In this document: piece by piece, positions 18,570 to 27,706 of the stretch
Numbering within the stretch: the first letter of the stretch is position 1
Layout of the letters: every line of letters begins with the position of its first letter
Assembly (NCBI RefSeq): GCF_001439605.1
Contig: NZ_LMBX01000003.1
Span: forward strand, 1,013-65,012
Length of the DNA: 64,000 nt
Source of the DNA: Cytobacillus praedii
GTDB taxonomy: Bacteria; Bacillota; Bacilli; Bacillales; Cytobacillaceae
Direction of reading: 5' to 3'
Notes under the pieces: model-generated
Database searches by the model: none
What the model was told of the DNA's origin: nothing
What the model saw: the letters and a program-made list of their open reading frames with translations, nothing else
Position numbers and translations under genes: made by a program

Positions 18570-19133
18570 ATGAAACTACTTGATGAAATATTAGAATTTA
18601 ACACTGAATTTGTAGCAGAAAAAAAATACGAAGAATTTGCCACAACAAAGCTGCCTAATAAACGAATGGTTGTGCTTACTTGCATGGATACACGTTTAGT
18701 AGAGCTTCTGCCAAGAGCTTTGAATGTAAAGAATGGAGATATAAAGCTTATCAAAAATGCTGGAGCACTTGTAACACATCCGTTTGGAAGTATTATGAGG
18801 AGTTTGCTTGTAGCTGTTTATGAGCTTCAGGCTGATGAAGTATTAATCATTGGTCACCATGATTGCGGAATGAGCGGAATGAAGCCAGATGGCATTATGG
18901 AGCATATGAGAAAAAGGGGAAAATCTGAAGCAGCATTAGATACAATTACGTATTCAGGCGTGGATGTTAGAGAATGGCTTAAAGGCTTTGATAACGTGGA
19001 AGAGAGTGTTGCCCATAGCGTTTCTATGGTGAAAAAGCATCCGCTTATACCAAACGATGTCCCTGTTCATGGATTAGTCATTCATCCTAGTACGGGGAAA
19101 TTAGATTTAGTAGTCAATGGATACGATAACTAA
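18570..19133 (+). CDS. ytiB: Beta-carbonic anhydrase (YtiB-like)
   Basis: Interconverts CO2 and bicarbonate. The 187-residue protein carries C38-x-D40-x-R42 (TCMDTR) and H96-H97-D98-C99 (GHHDCG), which supply the Cys-His-Cys zinc ligands and the Asp-Arg dyad. AAGGAG lies a few bases before the ATG. It is divergent from the Zur-controlled znuA and convergent with yidD, overlapping by four bases. Gene order beside luxS matches B. subtilis ytiB. The nearby second Zur box suggests, but does not prove, zinc-linked control. Confidence 0.93.
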   Translation: MKLLDEILEFNTEFVAEKKYEEFATTKLPNKRMVVLTCMDTRLVELLPRALNVKNGDIKLIKNAGALVTHPFGSIMRSLLVAVYELQADEVLIIGHHDCGMSGMKPDGIMEHMRKRGKSEAALDTITYSGVDVREWLKGFDNVEESVAHSVSMVKKHPLIPNDVPVHGLVIHPSTGKLDLVVNGYDN

Positions 19134-19369
19134 TCATCTTTTTTCTTTAATGCTTTTTCCGGTACTGGATCAAAACCACCGGGATGAAACGGATGACATT
19201 TTACAATTCTTTTAATGGCTAGCCATCCTCCTTTAAGTGCCCCAAAGCGTTTCACTGATTCTAACCCATAATGAGAGCAGGTTGGGTAGAATCGGCATGT
19301 TGGAGGTTTTAGCGGGGATATGACAATTTGATAAAAGCGAATGATTCCAATCATTAATTGTTTCAGCAT
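19130..19369 (-). CDS. yidD: Membrane protein insertion efficiency factor YidD
   Basis: A 79-residue amphipathic protein that assists YidC/OxaA-mediated membrane insertion. The family core is intact: [20 protein letters not shown], then TCSHYGLE and [13 protein letters not shown], with the three conserved cysteines. It corresponds to the B. subtilis ytjA position beside luxS and ytiB. The 3' end overlaps that of the carbonic anhydrase by four bases in convergent orientation. Confidence 0.94.
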   Translation of the reverse strand: MLKQLMIGIIRFYQIVISPLKPPTCRFYPTCSHYGLESVKRFGALKGGWLAIKRIVKCHPFHPGGFDPVPEKALKKKDD

Positions 19370-19524
19370 GTTTATCAGTCCAATCTTTTTTCTAAAGGAA
19401 ATCTCAAGTAAAAGATAGCATACAATGATGTAATAGTCGAAAAAATAAATTCCTTATTTTGTTGATGAAATTACTCGGGATTTAAGTTACAATAATAGGA
19501 GAATCGAAAAAGGAGTGGACATAC

Positions 19525-19998
19525 ATGCCTTCAGTTGAAAGCTTTGAATTAGACCATAATGCCGTTAAAGCACCTTATGTTAGACATTGCGGAGTTCATA
19601 AAGTCGGAACAGATGGGGTTGTAAATAAGTTCGATATTCGTTTTTGCCAGCCAAATAAACAAGCAATGAAGCCTGATGCGATTCATACATTAGAACATCT
19701 TCTTGCTTTCAATATCCGTACGTATTCGGAGAAATATGATCACTTTGATATCATTGACATCTCTCCAATGGGCTGTCAGACAGGCTTTTACTTAGTTGTA
19801 AGCGGAGAGCCAACTGTAGAGGAAATCATTGACTTGCTTGATGAAACAATGAAAGCTGCTGTTGAAATTACAGACATCCCAGCTGCAAATGAAAAGCAAT
19901 GCGGCCAAGCGAAGCTTCATGATTTAGATGGAGCGAAACGTTTAATGCGTTTCTGGCTTGAGCAGTCAAAGGAAGAATTGAAGCAAGTTTTTGCATAA
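19525..19998 (+). CDS. luxS: S-ribosylhomocysteine lyase
   Basis: Splits S-ribosylhomocysteine into homocysteine and the AI-2 precursor DPD, part of activated-methyl-cycle recycling. The 157-residue protein has the metal site H54-xxx-H58 (HTLEH) and C126 (KQCGQ), and the catalytic C84 (MGCQTGFY). AAAGGAGTG precedes the ATG. It is monocistronic, with a terminator immediately after. metK, which feeds the same cycle, lies 21 kb to the right with an S-box leader; no S-box is seen in front of luxS. Confidence 0.98.
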   Translation: MPSVESFELDHNAVKAPYVRHCGVHKVGTDGVVNKFDIRFCQPNKQAMKPDAIHTLEHLLAFNIRTYSEKYDHFDIIDISPMGCQTGFYLVVSGEPTVEEIIDLLDETMKAAVEITDIPAANEKQCGQAKLHDLDGAKRLMRFWLEQSKEELKQVFA

Positions 19999-20005
19999 AA
20001 AATTC

Positions 20006-20037
20006 GAAAAACCGGACCATTGCAGTCCGGTTTTTTT
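20006..20037 (+). terminator. Terminator of luxS
   Basis: AAAACCGGAC / GTCCGGTTTT with a 7-base loop, then a T-run. It also abuts the end of the convergent ytzI-like gene. Confidence 0.9.
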
Positions 20038-20206
20038 ATGATGTCTTTTTATCATTTTCTTGTTCAGCGGTATGTTCATTCGTATATGGATTTTCATCTA
20101 TTGTATCAACCGTATGCTTGTACGTATACGCTTTAGAGGTTGTAATAACAGAAAGAAAAATAACAATTGCAATAATAATTACCGAAATAGCTAGAATGGC
20201 AACCAT
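20036..20206 (-). CDS. ytzI: Small membrane protein, YtzI-like (56 aa)
   Basis: ATG at 20206 follows a perfect AAAGGAGG seven bases away. The product begins MVAILAISVIIIAIVIF, a single N-terminal membrane segment (residues 2-22). It continues TSKAYTYKHTVD and ends in a charged tail. Position beside luxS and the YKHTVD segment match the small YtzI protein of B. subtilis as I remember it. Function is unknown. It converges on luxS and shares its terminator region. Confidence 0.8.
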   Translation of the reverse strand: MVAILAISVIIIAIVIFLSVITTSKAYTYKHTVDTIDENPYTNEHTAEQENDKKTS

Positions 20207-20285
20207 GATCAAACCTCCTTTTACTATCCATAGTGTAACATGAAAGCAGTTAGATTTTCCTTATGCTTTTTAAAAATATTCATGT

Positions 20286-20311
20286 GTTTAGCTCATCTTA
20301 TCTCAGGGTAC
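20286..20311 (+). promoter_or_regulatory. Sigma-B-type promoter of dps
   Basis: GTTTAG, 14-base spacer, GGGTAC, ending 23 bases before the dps start. This fits the general-stress consensus GTTTAA-N12-15-GGGTAT with two substitutions. B. subtilis dps is known to be under sigma-B. Confidence 0.75.
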
Positions 20312-20334
20312 TATAAAAATGGGAGGATGATAAT

Positions 20335-20772
20335 ATGAGTGGAAAATTAATTCAATCTGTGAATAAGCAAGTAGCAAACTGGACGATCTTGTATGTAAAG
20401 CTTCATAACTACCATTGGTATATCAAGGGAAGACATTTCTTTACTTTGCACGAGAAATTTGAGGAGCTATACAACGAAGCCAATCAGCATATTGATGAGT
20501 TGGCAGAGAGAATTCTATCCCTTGAGGGAAGTCCTGTGGCAACAATGAAGGAATGTCTAGAAATGGCTTCTATTGAAGAGGCGACTGGAAAAGAAAAAGA
20601 GGAAGACATGGTTAAATCCATTTGTGCAGATTTTGTTAAAATGGCGGACGAGCTGCAAGAAGGTATTCAATTAGCAGAAGAAGCAAATGATGAAGGCACC
20701 GGCGATATGCTTATAGCCATTAAGCAAAGCCTAAAGAAACATATTTGGATGTTAAAGGCATACTTAGGTTAG
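20335..20772 (+). CDS. dps: Dps-family DNA-binding ferritin-like protein
   Basis: A 12-mer mini-ferritin that oxidises and stores iron and shields DNA under stress. The ferroxidase signature NYHWYIKGRHFFTLHEKFEE followed by ANQHIDELAERIL is intact (residues about 28-70), and the 145-residue length is normal. GGGAGG precedes the ATG. A sigma-B-like promoter and a good terminator frame it as a single gene. The neighbouring ytkD, a few genes downstream, matches B. subtilis order. Confidence 0.95.
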   Translation: MSGKLIQSVNKQVANWTILYVKLHNYHWYIKGRHFFTLHEKFEELYNEANQHIDELAERILSLEGSPVATMKECLEMASIEEATGKEKEEDMVKSICADFVKMADELQEGIQLAEEANDEGTGDMLIAIKQSLKKHIWMLKAYLG

Positions 20773-20780
20773 GACATAAT

Positions 20781-20832
20781 AAAAAGATGGTTCAATAGAG
20801 GGCAATCAGCCTTTATGAACCATCCTTTTTTA
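20781..20832 (+). terminator. Terminator of dps
   Basis: AAAAAGATGGTTCA pairs with TGAACCATCCTTTTTT across a 21-base loop. The T-run follows on the plus strand and an A-run on the other side could serve the convergent gene. Confidence 0.8.
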
Positions 20833-20849
20833 TGTATAAATTATAATTT

Positions 20850-21107
20850 TTAGTGAATATTTCGCTGATGCAGATTTGGATTACGGGGCTGCCTATAGTC
20901 CTCACTCGCAAACTTTCCCTTTAAGCTTTCAATTAAATAAATCCCCATTAAATTGTACAGCTCCTGGTTATTTAACTCGTTAATCATATCCAATAAATCC
21001 TCTCGGTTCATTTCCTCTAAAAAAGCGAAAGCAAGCATGTCAATATCCTCTTCGTCTCCAGTAAGCTTATTCCGATAAAGTTCATATAGTTCATCAATAA
21101 TTTTCAT
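20850..21107 (-). CDS. Conserved Bacillaceae protein (DUF6154-like, 85 aa)
   Basis: A soluble, acidic, all-helical protein beginning MKIIDELYELYRNKLTGDEED. It has repeated Leu/Asn-rich helices (LLDMINELNNQELYNLMG), resembling a small Bacillus family I remember as DUF6154. GGAGGTG precedes the ATG on the minus strand. No catalytic motif, signal or membrane segment. Convergent with dps. Genuine coding is well supported by codon pattern and ribosome site; function is unknown. Confidence 0.75.
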   Translation of the reverse strand: MKIIDELYELYRNKLTGDEEDIDMLAFAFLEEMNREDLLDMINELNNQELYNLMGIYLIESLKGKFASEDYRQPRNPNLHQRNIH

Positions 21108-21311
21108 TCTTACACCTCCAGCCTTCGTTTTTATTTCTTTTATTGTATACTTTTTTAATACCCTTGATGATAAAAATTAATCGCTAACCCATAGTTTTTT
21201 TCTAAAGATTAAATGTAGTATATGTAATTTTCATAAGAATGATCGTAAATTCGCATATTTTTAATCTAAATGTGGGAAACGATAAGTAATGACGAAAAGG
21301 GGCTGAACAGG

Positions 21312-21638
21312 ATGGAACAAAATAAAAAAACGTATTATATAACTGTTGCACATGGACAAATCTCACAAAGTGCAACAGATTCCCCATGGGATTTCAAAAT
21401 TGATGCGACAGATAATGAAATTCATACACTACGGGAGTATTTTAATCAGAATTATGGAACAGAATGGGCAGGATTTTGGCGAGCCCATGTCCCATTTATA
21501 GAATACCATAATGATAAGTCAAATGATGAGTATGACAGTAAAATCAAGAAGGTATACGGTCTGATTTATCAGCTTGGAGACGAAGAAGCAAAAAAACATA
21601 TTGAAAATATGGGAATTTTAAATGATGAAATCCAATAA
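21312..21638 (+). CDS. Conserved hypothetical protein (108 aa)
   Basis: Soluble protein beginning MEQNKKTYYITVAHGQISQ, rich in aromatic residues (WAGFWRAHVPFIEYH) and ending with a charged helix. The start at 21312 was chosen for AAAAGGGG nine bases upstream; an ATG at 21270 lacks this. I recall homologues in many Bacillus genomes annotated loosely as hydrolases or unknowns, but no catalytic motif is visible. It stands alone between divergent and convergent neighbours. Confidence 0.75.
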   Translation: MEQNKKTYYITVAHGQISQSATDSPWDFKIDATDNEIHTLREYFNQNYGTEWAGFWRAHVPFIEYHNDKSNDEYDSKIKKVYGLIYQLGDEEAKKHIENMGILNDEIQ

Positions 21639-21646
21639 TTGAGCTG

Positions 21647-21679
21647 AAAAAAGGAAATCGGCTAATTGCCGATTTCCTT
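21647..21679 (-). terminator. Terminator of the lipoprotein gene at 21684
   Basis: Perfect 12-bp stem AAGGAAATCGGC / GCCGATTTCCTT with a 5-base loop; the T-run is on the minus strand. Confidence 0.9.
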
Positions 21680-21683
21680 CTAA

Positions 21684-22556
21684 TTACATACCCATTTCAA
21701 CAGCTGAATCAATTACCTCTTGAGGAACAGTAATAGCGTCAACGCTGTTGTAATTTGAATATTGTCCGTTCATTTTTTGCTTCATGGCGATAGTTTGGCC
21801 TTCGATCGTCATTTCTAAGTCCATATCCATATTTAATTCAACTGGATAAAATGTCTTTTTGTCGACAAGGATTTCATATTCCACAGCATTAATTTTCATC
21901 CCGCTTAGCGCGTCTTCTGCGGACATTTCAGGAGGCAATTGCTGAACTGCTGTTTCTTTAATGAAATCATTAAATTTTTCTCCTGATGCCTTTAATTTAA
22001 GTATATAGTTATTGGAATCTTGCTCAAAAGTAAAATCCTCTACAAATTGCTGTAATTTCTTTAGCTCTTCCCCTGGATTTGATTGCTGACCTGACATTTG
22101 CAGGAATGTATCGGTCATTTCCTGCGGGAACTTCATCCATTGACTAGTTGAAGGCTCATAGAAAAACATTCCAGCCTCTGAGAAATAGCTTTCTGTCTCA
22201 AAGCTTTCTGCTTCTTCTCCCATTGACATTTTCATTTTTTGATAATATGCCATTGGCTCGGTAACAATGTTCATATCGATGACTGAGGTTGTTTGAACAT
22301 TCAATTCACCTTGATCAGTCATATCCTGTGTTAAATCCATTTTTACAGAAAAGCTTTTTAAACCTTCTGATGCCTCAGTGGATTTATTCATTACTTCTTC
22401 AAGCGTCAGTTCGGATGCTTTTTCCTCCGCTTTTTCAGTTTCTGAAGCTTTTTCATTATCTTTTACGGGCTCATCCACAGGCTTGGCTGTTTGATTACAA
22501 GCTGCTAACATAAATACTAATAAGAAGCCTGCAAGAATGGAAAATGTTTTTTTCAA
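21684..22556 (-). CDS. DUF6612-like lipoprotein
   Basis: A 290-residue secreted lipoprotein. The signal peptide ends in LAAC. A Glu/Lys-rich linker (residues about 25-50) is followed by a lipid-carrier-type beta domain with segments such as MAYYQKMKMSMGEE and AVEYEILVDKKTFYPVEL, as in the LolA-like/DUF6612 lipoproteins of Bacillus. TTG at 22556 was chosen because AAAGGAG lies eight bases upstream; the in-frame GTG at 22565 overlaps that site. It probably binds hydrophobic ligands at the membrane surface; that is inference from the fold class. Confidence 0.82.
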   Translation of the reverse strand: MKKTFSILAGFLLVFMLAACNQTAKPVDEPVKDNEKASETEKAEEKASELTLEEVMNKSTEASEGLKSFSVKMDLTQDMTDQGELNVQTTSVIDMNIVTEPMAYYQKMKMSMGEEAESFETESYFSEAGMFFYEPSTSQWMKFPQEMTDTFLQMSGQQSNPGEELKKLQQFVEDFTFEQDSNNYILKLKASGEKFNDFIKETAVQQLPPEMSAEDALSGMKINAVEYEILVDKKTFYPVELNMDMDLEMTIEGQTIAMKQKMNGQYSNYNSVDAITVPQEVIDSAVEMGM

Positions 22557-22775
22557 AAGTAGCACTCCTTTAATATTAATGAAGTAAGAAAAACATTACA
22601 CAATAGCTTTCGGTTCTCTTACTCTCTAATTCTACGATAAAAAAATAGGTAAAGTTTCAAAAAAATGTAATTTGATACTTTTTTCATATAAGAAAAATAT
22701 GGAAGATGTCATTAGTCACAATTTTTTTTACGCTGTATAATAACTGTATGAATGAAGTGTGGAAGGAGAAATTCG

Positions 22776-23237
22776 ATGGAAACATTTATTGATGCAAATG
22801 GTGGAGTAGTCAAATTTTCATTTTGCCCGCATGCGTTTGACAAGCAGCCGGAGCACGTCCTTGTAATTTGCAAAAAAGACAAGGAATGGCTGCTTACGAA
22901 CCATAAAAAAAGAGGGCTGGAATTTCCAGGAGGAAAGCTTGAAAAAGGGGAGACATTGGAAGAGGCAGCGCGCCGAGAAGTACTGGAGGAAACAGGAGCA
23001 ATTCTAAAGCAGCTGGAACTTATCGGTGAATATGAAGTGACTTTGGATGAAAAGACTTTTGTTAAGGCTATATTCTATGGGGAAGTAGAGCGGGTTGGCG
23101 AAAATCTGCATTATTATGAAACAGAAGGACCCGTACTTATTGAAGGAAATATATTAGATTTAAGGTGGGGAGACGAATACAGCTTTATTATGAAAGATGA
23201 AGTGGTCGAAAGGAGTATTTTAAGAATTGAGGGATAA
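22776..23237 (+). CDS. ytkD: Nudix nucleoside triphosphatase / RNA pyrophosphohydrolase YtkD
   Basis: The Nudix box is intact from about residue 52 (GGKLEKGETLEEAARREVLE then ETGA). B. subtilis YtkD hydrolyses oxidised nucleoside triphosphates and also removes 5' pyrophosphate from RNA. The 153-residue length and N-terminal KFSFCPHAF fit. The start at 22776 follows AAGGAGAA. Upstream in-frame ATG at 22752 lacks a site. It ends 20 bases before an AraC-type regulator gene that is not its usual neighbour. Confidence 0.93.
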   Translation: METFIDANGGVVKFSFCPHAFDKQPEHVLVICKKDKEWLLTNHKKRGLEFPGGKLEKGETLEEAARREVLEETGAILKQLELIGEYEVTLDEKTFVKAIFYGEVERVGENLHYYETEGPVLIEGNILDLRWGDEYSFIMKDEVVERSILRIEG

Positions 23238-23257
23238 GAGCAGAAAGGGTGAATTCT

Positions 23258-24046
23258 ATGCTGCATATCAATCCGGATTCATTTATCCTAATACCAGCGT
23301 TTGCAACGATCCATTGCGAACCGAACTGGAAATGGAGGAAACGAAATAAACCACTTCCTAACTATGATTTGTTTTATGTTTGGAGCGGAAAAGGGACTGT
23401 GGTTCTTAATGGAAAACGATTCGATGTACATAAAGGGAGCTGTTTTCTATTTAAGCCTGGCGATTGGACGACAGCCTCCCATGATCCGCAAAATCCGTTA
23501 GTGCTTAGCTATATTCATTTTGATTTGGAGGAAACCCCTGAATTGATGCCAAAAACTTATCGGATTGTTCAAGACCCTATCCCCTTTGAATCCCTGCTAA
23601 CACGTTATATTCGTTTATTTTTGGTAAAAACCTTCGGAGCTGAAATTGAGGCAAAGCTAATCCTAAAGCAATTAATGATTCATTTGTTAAGGGAAGAGAG
23701 AGAAATAGATAGGCAGCTGGAGCATTCAAGCAACGATCTTTTAGAGACGATTCGAGAGATTGCAAACTTTATCCAGCAGCATCCGGGTGATCCGCACTCT
23801 ATCGAAAGTTTAGCCATACGCGCTAATCTTTCACCGCGATACTTTTCCCGCAAATTCAAAGAGATTATTGGACATACGGTTAGGAATTACATTATTCATT
23901 CTCGGATTAATCGAGCAGAGCACTTGCTCCATAACATGGGGATGACGGTAACAGAAGCGGCAGATGCCCTCGGCTATAATGATCTTCATTTTTTCAGCAG
24001 ACAATTTAAAAAGTATAAAGGGAAGAATCCTTCGGACATACGCTGA
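23258..24046 (+). CDS. AraC-family transcriptional regulator
   Basis: A 262-residue one-component regulator. N-terminal cupin-type ligand domain (YDLFYVWSGKGTVVLNGKRF, then KGSCFLFKPGDW). The C-terminal pair of HTH motifs (residues about 165-262) contains ANLSPRYFSRKFKEIIG and ADALGYNDLHFFSRQFKKYK. The ATG at 23258 has AAAGGGTG seven bases upstream. It lies 36 bases before an MFS transporter gene on the same strand, so it may control that pump; the ligand is unknown. Confidence 0.9.
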   Translation: MLHINPDSFILIPAFATIHCEPNWKWRKRNKPLPNYDLFYVWSGKGTVVLNGKRFDVHKGSCFLFKPGDWTTASHDPQNPLVLSYIHFDLEETPELMPKTYRIVQDPIPFESLLTRYIRLFLVKTFGAEIEAKLILKQLMIHLLREEREIDRQLEHSSNDLLETIREIANFIQQHPGDPHSIESLAIRANLSPRYFSRKFKEIIGHTVRNYIIHSRINRAEHLLHNMGMTVTEAADALGYNDLHFFSRQFKKYKGKNPSDIR

Positions 24047-24082
24047 ATCGGCTGACAAATAAATGTGAGAAGGTGTGATAAA

Positions 24083-25360
24083 GTGTTCGCTAAAGCACAA
24101 GAACTAGATTCAATTGAGAGTTATATAGATTCACCAGAAAAGCTAAAAAAGCTATATAGACGTGTGCTTTTCGTTGTGTGTCTTTCACAAATCTTTGGCG
24201 GGGCAGGGCTTGCTGCAGGTGTTACAGTAGGTGCCCTATTGGCACAGCAAATGCTTGGGACAGATGCTTATGCAGGAGTGCCGGTAGCCTTACTTACTTT
24301 AGGGTCCGCAGCTGCAGCTTTCATCATAGGAAAACTTTCTCAGCGATACGGGCGCCGTACTGGTTTATCGACAGGTTTTATTGTAGGGGGGCTCGGCGCA
24401 GTTGGAGTTGTGATTGCTGCCATGGTGAATAGTGTAATTTTATTATTTGCCTCTCTGTTGATCTATGGTGCAGGAACTTCGGCAAATTTGCAAGCTCGTT
24501 ATGCAGGAACTGATTTAGCAAACAAGAAACAAAGAGCAACTGCTATTAGTACGACGATGGTTATGACAACATTCGGAGCGGTTGCAGGTCCAAATCTAGT
24601 AGAAGTGATGGGTGAATTTGCTAGTCTGATTGGTGTACCTTCACTTGCTGGTCCATTTATTTTATCAGCTGCAGCATTTATTTTAGCAGGGCTCGTTCTT
24701 TTTATTATGCTGCGTCCAGACCCGTTAACTATTGCAAATAAGATTGAAGCTTATAAACTAGTACATGAACCTATTAATAAAACAGAAATTGCTGATAAAG
24801 CAATAAATAAAAGAGGTTTAATGGTCGGTGCCATGGTGATGGTTCTAACTCAAATTGTAATGGTTGCAATTATGACTATGACACCGGTACATATGAAACA
24901 TCACGGTCACGATCTTGCAGAAGTTGGAATCGTTATTGGTTTTCACATTGGTGCCATGTATCTTCCCTCACTAATCACAGGTGTTCTTGCAGATAAAGTA
25001 GGAAGAACCGCTATGAGTATTGCTTCGGGTATTACATTGTTATTTGCAGGTTTATTAGCCGCATTTGCACCAGGTAATTCAATGATACTGTTAATCATTG
25101 CTCTTACTTTACTCGGATTGGGATGGAACTTTGGCTTGATTAGTGGGACAGCTCAAATAGTTGATTCTACAGAACCATCAACACGTGCGAAAACGCAAGG
25201 TGCCCTTGATGTTTTTATCGCCTTAGCAGGAGCATCTGGCGGTGCACTCTCGGGAATGGTAGTAGCTAATACCAGTTATGCTACATTATCTTTGAGTGGA
25301 GGACTTTTATCCTTAATTCTCATACCTGCTGTGATTTGGTCTCGCAGAGCTAAGACATAA
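24083..25360 (+). CDS. MFS transporter
   Basis: A 425-residue permease with 12 predicted membrane segments. MFS loop 2-3 signature is present (GKLSQRYGRRTGLS), with the related loop 8-9 copy (TGVLADKVGRTAMS). The first 35 residues are a soluble charged N-terminus. GTG at 24083 was chosen for AGAAGG nine bases upstream; an in-frame GTG at 24065 is weaker. It follows the AraC regulator directly. Substrate cannot be told from sequence; drug or metabolite efflux is plausible. Confidence 0.88.
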   Translation: MFAKAQELDSIESYIDSPEKLKKLYRRVLFVVCLSQIFGGAGLAAGVTVGALLAQQMLGTDAYAGVPVALLTLGSAAAAFIIGKLSQRYGRRTGLSTGFIVGGLGAVGVVIAAMVNSVILLFASLLIYGAGTSANLQARYAGTDLANKKQRATAISTTMVMTTFGAVAGPNLVEVMGEFASLIGVPSLAGPFILSAAAFILAGLVLFIMLRPDPLTIANKIEAYKLVHEPINKTEIADKAINKRGLMVGAMVMVLTQIVMVAIMTMTPVHMKHHGHDLAEVGIVIGFHIGAMYLPSLITGVLADKVGRTAMSIASGITLLFAGLLAAFAPGNSMILLIIALTLLGLGWNFGLISGTAQIVDSTEPSTRAKTQGALDVFIALAGASGGALSGMVVANTSYATLSLSGGLLSLILIPAVIWSRRAKT

Positions 25361-25594
25361 CATAGTTCTTTTTAAAAACTCTAATATTAGAAAATTCTAT
25401 AAATTTACAGTTTGTTAGGATACTTTAAGCTATAATGGTACTCGTTTCTATTTAACTTATGATGAATATAGCGTTTATTTGTGTAAACGAATGAAGGTGC
25501 AACAGGGGTTATTCGTCTGTTTTGGATGGGCAGCTTTTTTTATTATAAGTGAAGTGTGGATTTTCTGACCTTTTTAAATAGAGGAGGTTTGATG

Positions 25595-25963
25595 ATGAGA
25601 GGGAAAATACTTGTCCTGCTCTTTCTTTTCTTATTGTTGATTAGTGGATACATCCTAATTAGCGGTAACTTTTTAAAAATGGATGAAGATAGGGATATCA
25701 TCAAATATAACGGCCGGATTTATTCTAACGCTACAGAACTTAAATGGTTCGATAAGAAAAAGAGTAAGTTTCAAAAAGGAAAAAAACTTGGAGAAATTAA
25801 AAAGCATAAAAACACAACTTCTCTGTTTTGGGGTAACTTAACAGCAAATAAATTACCTAAAGGAACAGTATTGTATAAAACAAATAATGGGAAAAGTGGA
25901 GTAATCATTGTAGAAATGGATAATGGAAAATTCTTATACTATTTAGAGCAAATTAAAGAGTAA
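25595..25963 (+). CDS. Small membrane-anchored/exported protein (about 122 aa)
   Basis: An N-terminal hydrophobic segment of about 20 residues (ILVLLFLFLLLISGYILI) is followed by a basic extracytoplasmic domain rich in Lys. Notable segments are DIIKYNGRIYSNATELKWF and GTVLYKTNNGKSG. GAGGAGG precedes two adjacent ATGs (25592 and 25595); the second has better spacing. I do not recognise the family. The YNGRIYSNATEL-type segment resembles small Bacillus surface proteins of unknown role. Confidence 0.7.
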   Translation: MRGKILVLLFLFLLLISGYILISGNFLKMDEDRDIIKYNGRIYSNATELKWFDKKKSKFQKGKKLGEIKKHKNTTSLFWGNLTANKLPKGTVLYKTNNGKSGVIIVEMDNGKFLYYLEQIKE

Positions 25964-26065
25964 ACCCTGTTGTATAGATAAAAGTTCGGGTATGGTTAAA
26001 TAAAGAGAATGAAAAAATTTTGGTGTATAGAATGTGGAAACGATTATCTTGCTGAGGTGAATAGG

Positions 26066-26788
26066 ATGATTCAAACAGCTTTAATTACAGTAACCCATGA
26101 TCCGCATGGAAGAAATGTCAAGCTATTTCAAGAGTTCAAAGAGCTGTTGGAAGATGTTTATTCCGAACTTTTTATTACCGTTAGTGAGGAATCATCAAGA
26201 AATCTATTGGATGCATTAGAAAATAGTAAATTTAAAACAAAAATAATTCCTAAATTAGGTGCAGCACATGCAAGAAGAGAGGCTGTTAAGTTTGGTCTAT
26301 CTGGAACAAGCCAGTTCTTTCATTACTGCGATTTTGATAGGTTAATAACCTGGGTACAGAAACACTCGATTGAATTAAGAAAAATAGTAAGTTTCATTCC
26401 TCAATTTGATTATTTAATTTTAGGCAGAACAGAAAGAGCATTTCAAACTCACCCAATCGAGTGGCAAGAAACAGAAAGAATTACCAATAGGATTTGCTCT
26501 ATAGAGCTGGGGAAAGAAGTGGATATTACTGCTGGTTCATGTGCGTTCTCAAGAAAGGCTGGGAACTATATAAAAGATTGCTCTAAAGAAAAAATGACAG
26601 ATGCGGAATGGGCTATGATTGTACATAGAATCGCAAACTTAGAGGTTAATTATCTGCCCGTAGAAGGATTGGAATATCAGGAGGATATAAATAGTACCAA
26701 TGGAAGAGTAACAGATTCGGAAGCATGGTTAAGTCGTTTAAAGTTAAGTTTCATTATTAGTGAGACAGCGTATAAAGTAGGGAAATAA
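26066..26788 (+). CDS. Glycosyltransferase-like protein (putative)
   Basis: A 240-residue soluble protein beginning MIQTALITVTHDPHG. The order ALITVTHD, GAAHARREAV and HYCDFDRLI (DxD-like) suggests a GT-A nucleotide-sugar fold, although the sequence is divergent and I cannot name a family. The start at 26066 follows GAGGTG by six bases. A longer frame from 26009 adds 19 residues without a ribosome site. Flanked by an exported protein and a GNAT enzyme, all on the plus strand with wide gaps. Confidence 0.6.
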   Translation: MIQTALITVTHDPHGRNVKLFQEFKELLEDVYSELFITVSEESSRNLLDALENSKFKTKIIPKLGAAHARREAVKFGLSGTSQFFHYCDFDRLITWVQKHSIELRKIVSFIPQFDYLILGRTERAFQTHPIEWQETERITNRICSIELGKEVDITAGSCAFSRKAGNYIKDCSKEKMTDAEWAMIVHRIANLEVNYLPVEGLEYQEDINSTNGRVTDSEAWLSRLKLSFIISETAYKVGK

Positions 26789-26914
26789 ACAAAAAACAGT
26801 ATAGGTTTCACTAATTTTATGGGATGGTAAGCGTTGATCCAAAAAAGGATTTACGCTCTTTTTTATAGAAATTATTAGAAAATAGCAGACTATTCACCGA
26901 ATGAGAGGTAGATT

Positions 26915-27706
26915 ATGATTTCACATCGTTTGCTTACACAAGAAGCAATTGTTCAATTAATTGATCAAGTTGAAAAGGATCAGCATTTACTTTTTTATAG
27001 CTATTTAACACAGCGAATGGATAAAGCCAAATTTATTGGTCAATATGTCGATAATCAGTTGACTGCTGTTTTAGCTTATCTAAGTGAGTTGTCTTTTCCT
27101 GCCTTTTCTTTTTATCGTATCAATCAGCAGGATGTCTTCTTCCCAGAACTAATTGTTTATACTAGAGCAGCTATAAAACTTGATAAAAATGTTAATTGCG
27201 GTATTATCTTATGTCAACGAGACCTTCAGCTTTTTCAGTCCTTTGGCCTCATTACAGGAATGCCGCAGCGTTTTTTTACAATGAAACATATAGATCAATC
27301 TAAGCTGCTCGAATCGAACATGACTCAACTAGTTAAGGAACATGAGTTTTCTGAAGTAATTGCTTTTTTACATAAGGGAGAAATGAAGTTTTTTACAAGA
27401 AGTGAAATTGAACGGTGTCCTTTCCTAGGAGTGAAGGAAGGTGGAGAGTTCATTGCAGTTGGTGGCTTTCATTTCTATGATCCTTTGCTTGTAGAAATTG
27501 GAAACATTGTTACTAGACATGACCAAAGAGGAAAAGGCTTAGGTACGCTTGTGACGAGTGAACTTACACATATAGGCAGACAGCTTTCAGCGGATGTCTA
27601 CCTTGGGGTATTAGCCGAGAACTTGCCTGCAGTACATATATATGAAAGTCTTGGTTTTCAAACAGTAGCTGAGCTATCGATTGTTGATTTTACTTTGTCT
27701 TTATGA
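26915..27706 (+). CDS. GNAT-family N-acetyltransferase
   Basis: A 263-residue protein whose C-terminal third is a GNAT domain. NIVTRHDQRGKGLGTLVTSE holds the acetyl-CoA loop (R-G-K-G-L-G) and YLGVLAENLPAVHIYESLGF is motif B. The N-terminal 150 residues look like a degenerate second GNAT-like half. GAGAGG precedes the ATG. Substrate unknown. Monocistronic as far as can be seen. Confidence 0.88.
   Translation: MISHRLLTQEAIVQLIDQVEKDQHLLFYSYLTQRMDKAKFIGQYVDNQLTAVLAYLSELSFPAFSFYRINQQDVFFPELIVYTRAAIKLDKNVNCGIILCQRDLQLFQSFGLITGMPQRFFTMKHIDQSKLLESNMTQLVKEHEFSEVIAFLHKGEMKFFTRSEIERCPFLGVKEGGEFIAVGGFHFYDPLLVEIGNIVTRHDQRGKGLGTLVTSELTHIGRQLSADVYLGVLAENLPAVHIYESLGFQTVAELSIVDFTLSL

Noticed and set aside
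25361-25594. Decayed gene downstream of the MFS transporter (ATGVIRLFWMGSFF-like frame)
   Set aside because: Too short, no recognisable family, and other frames are equally open.
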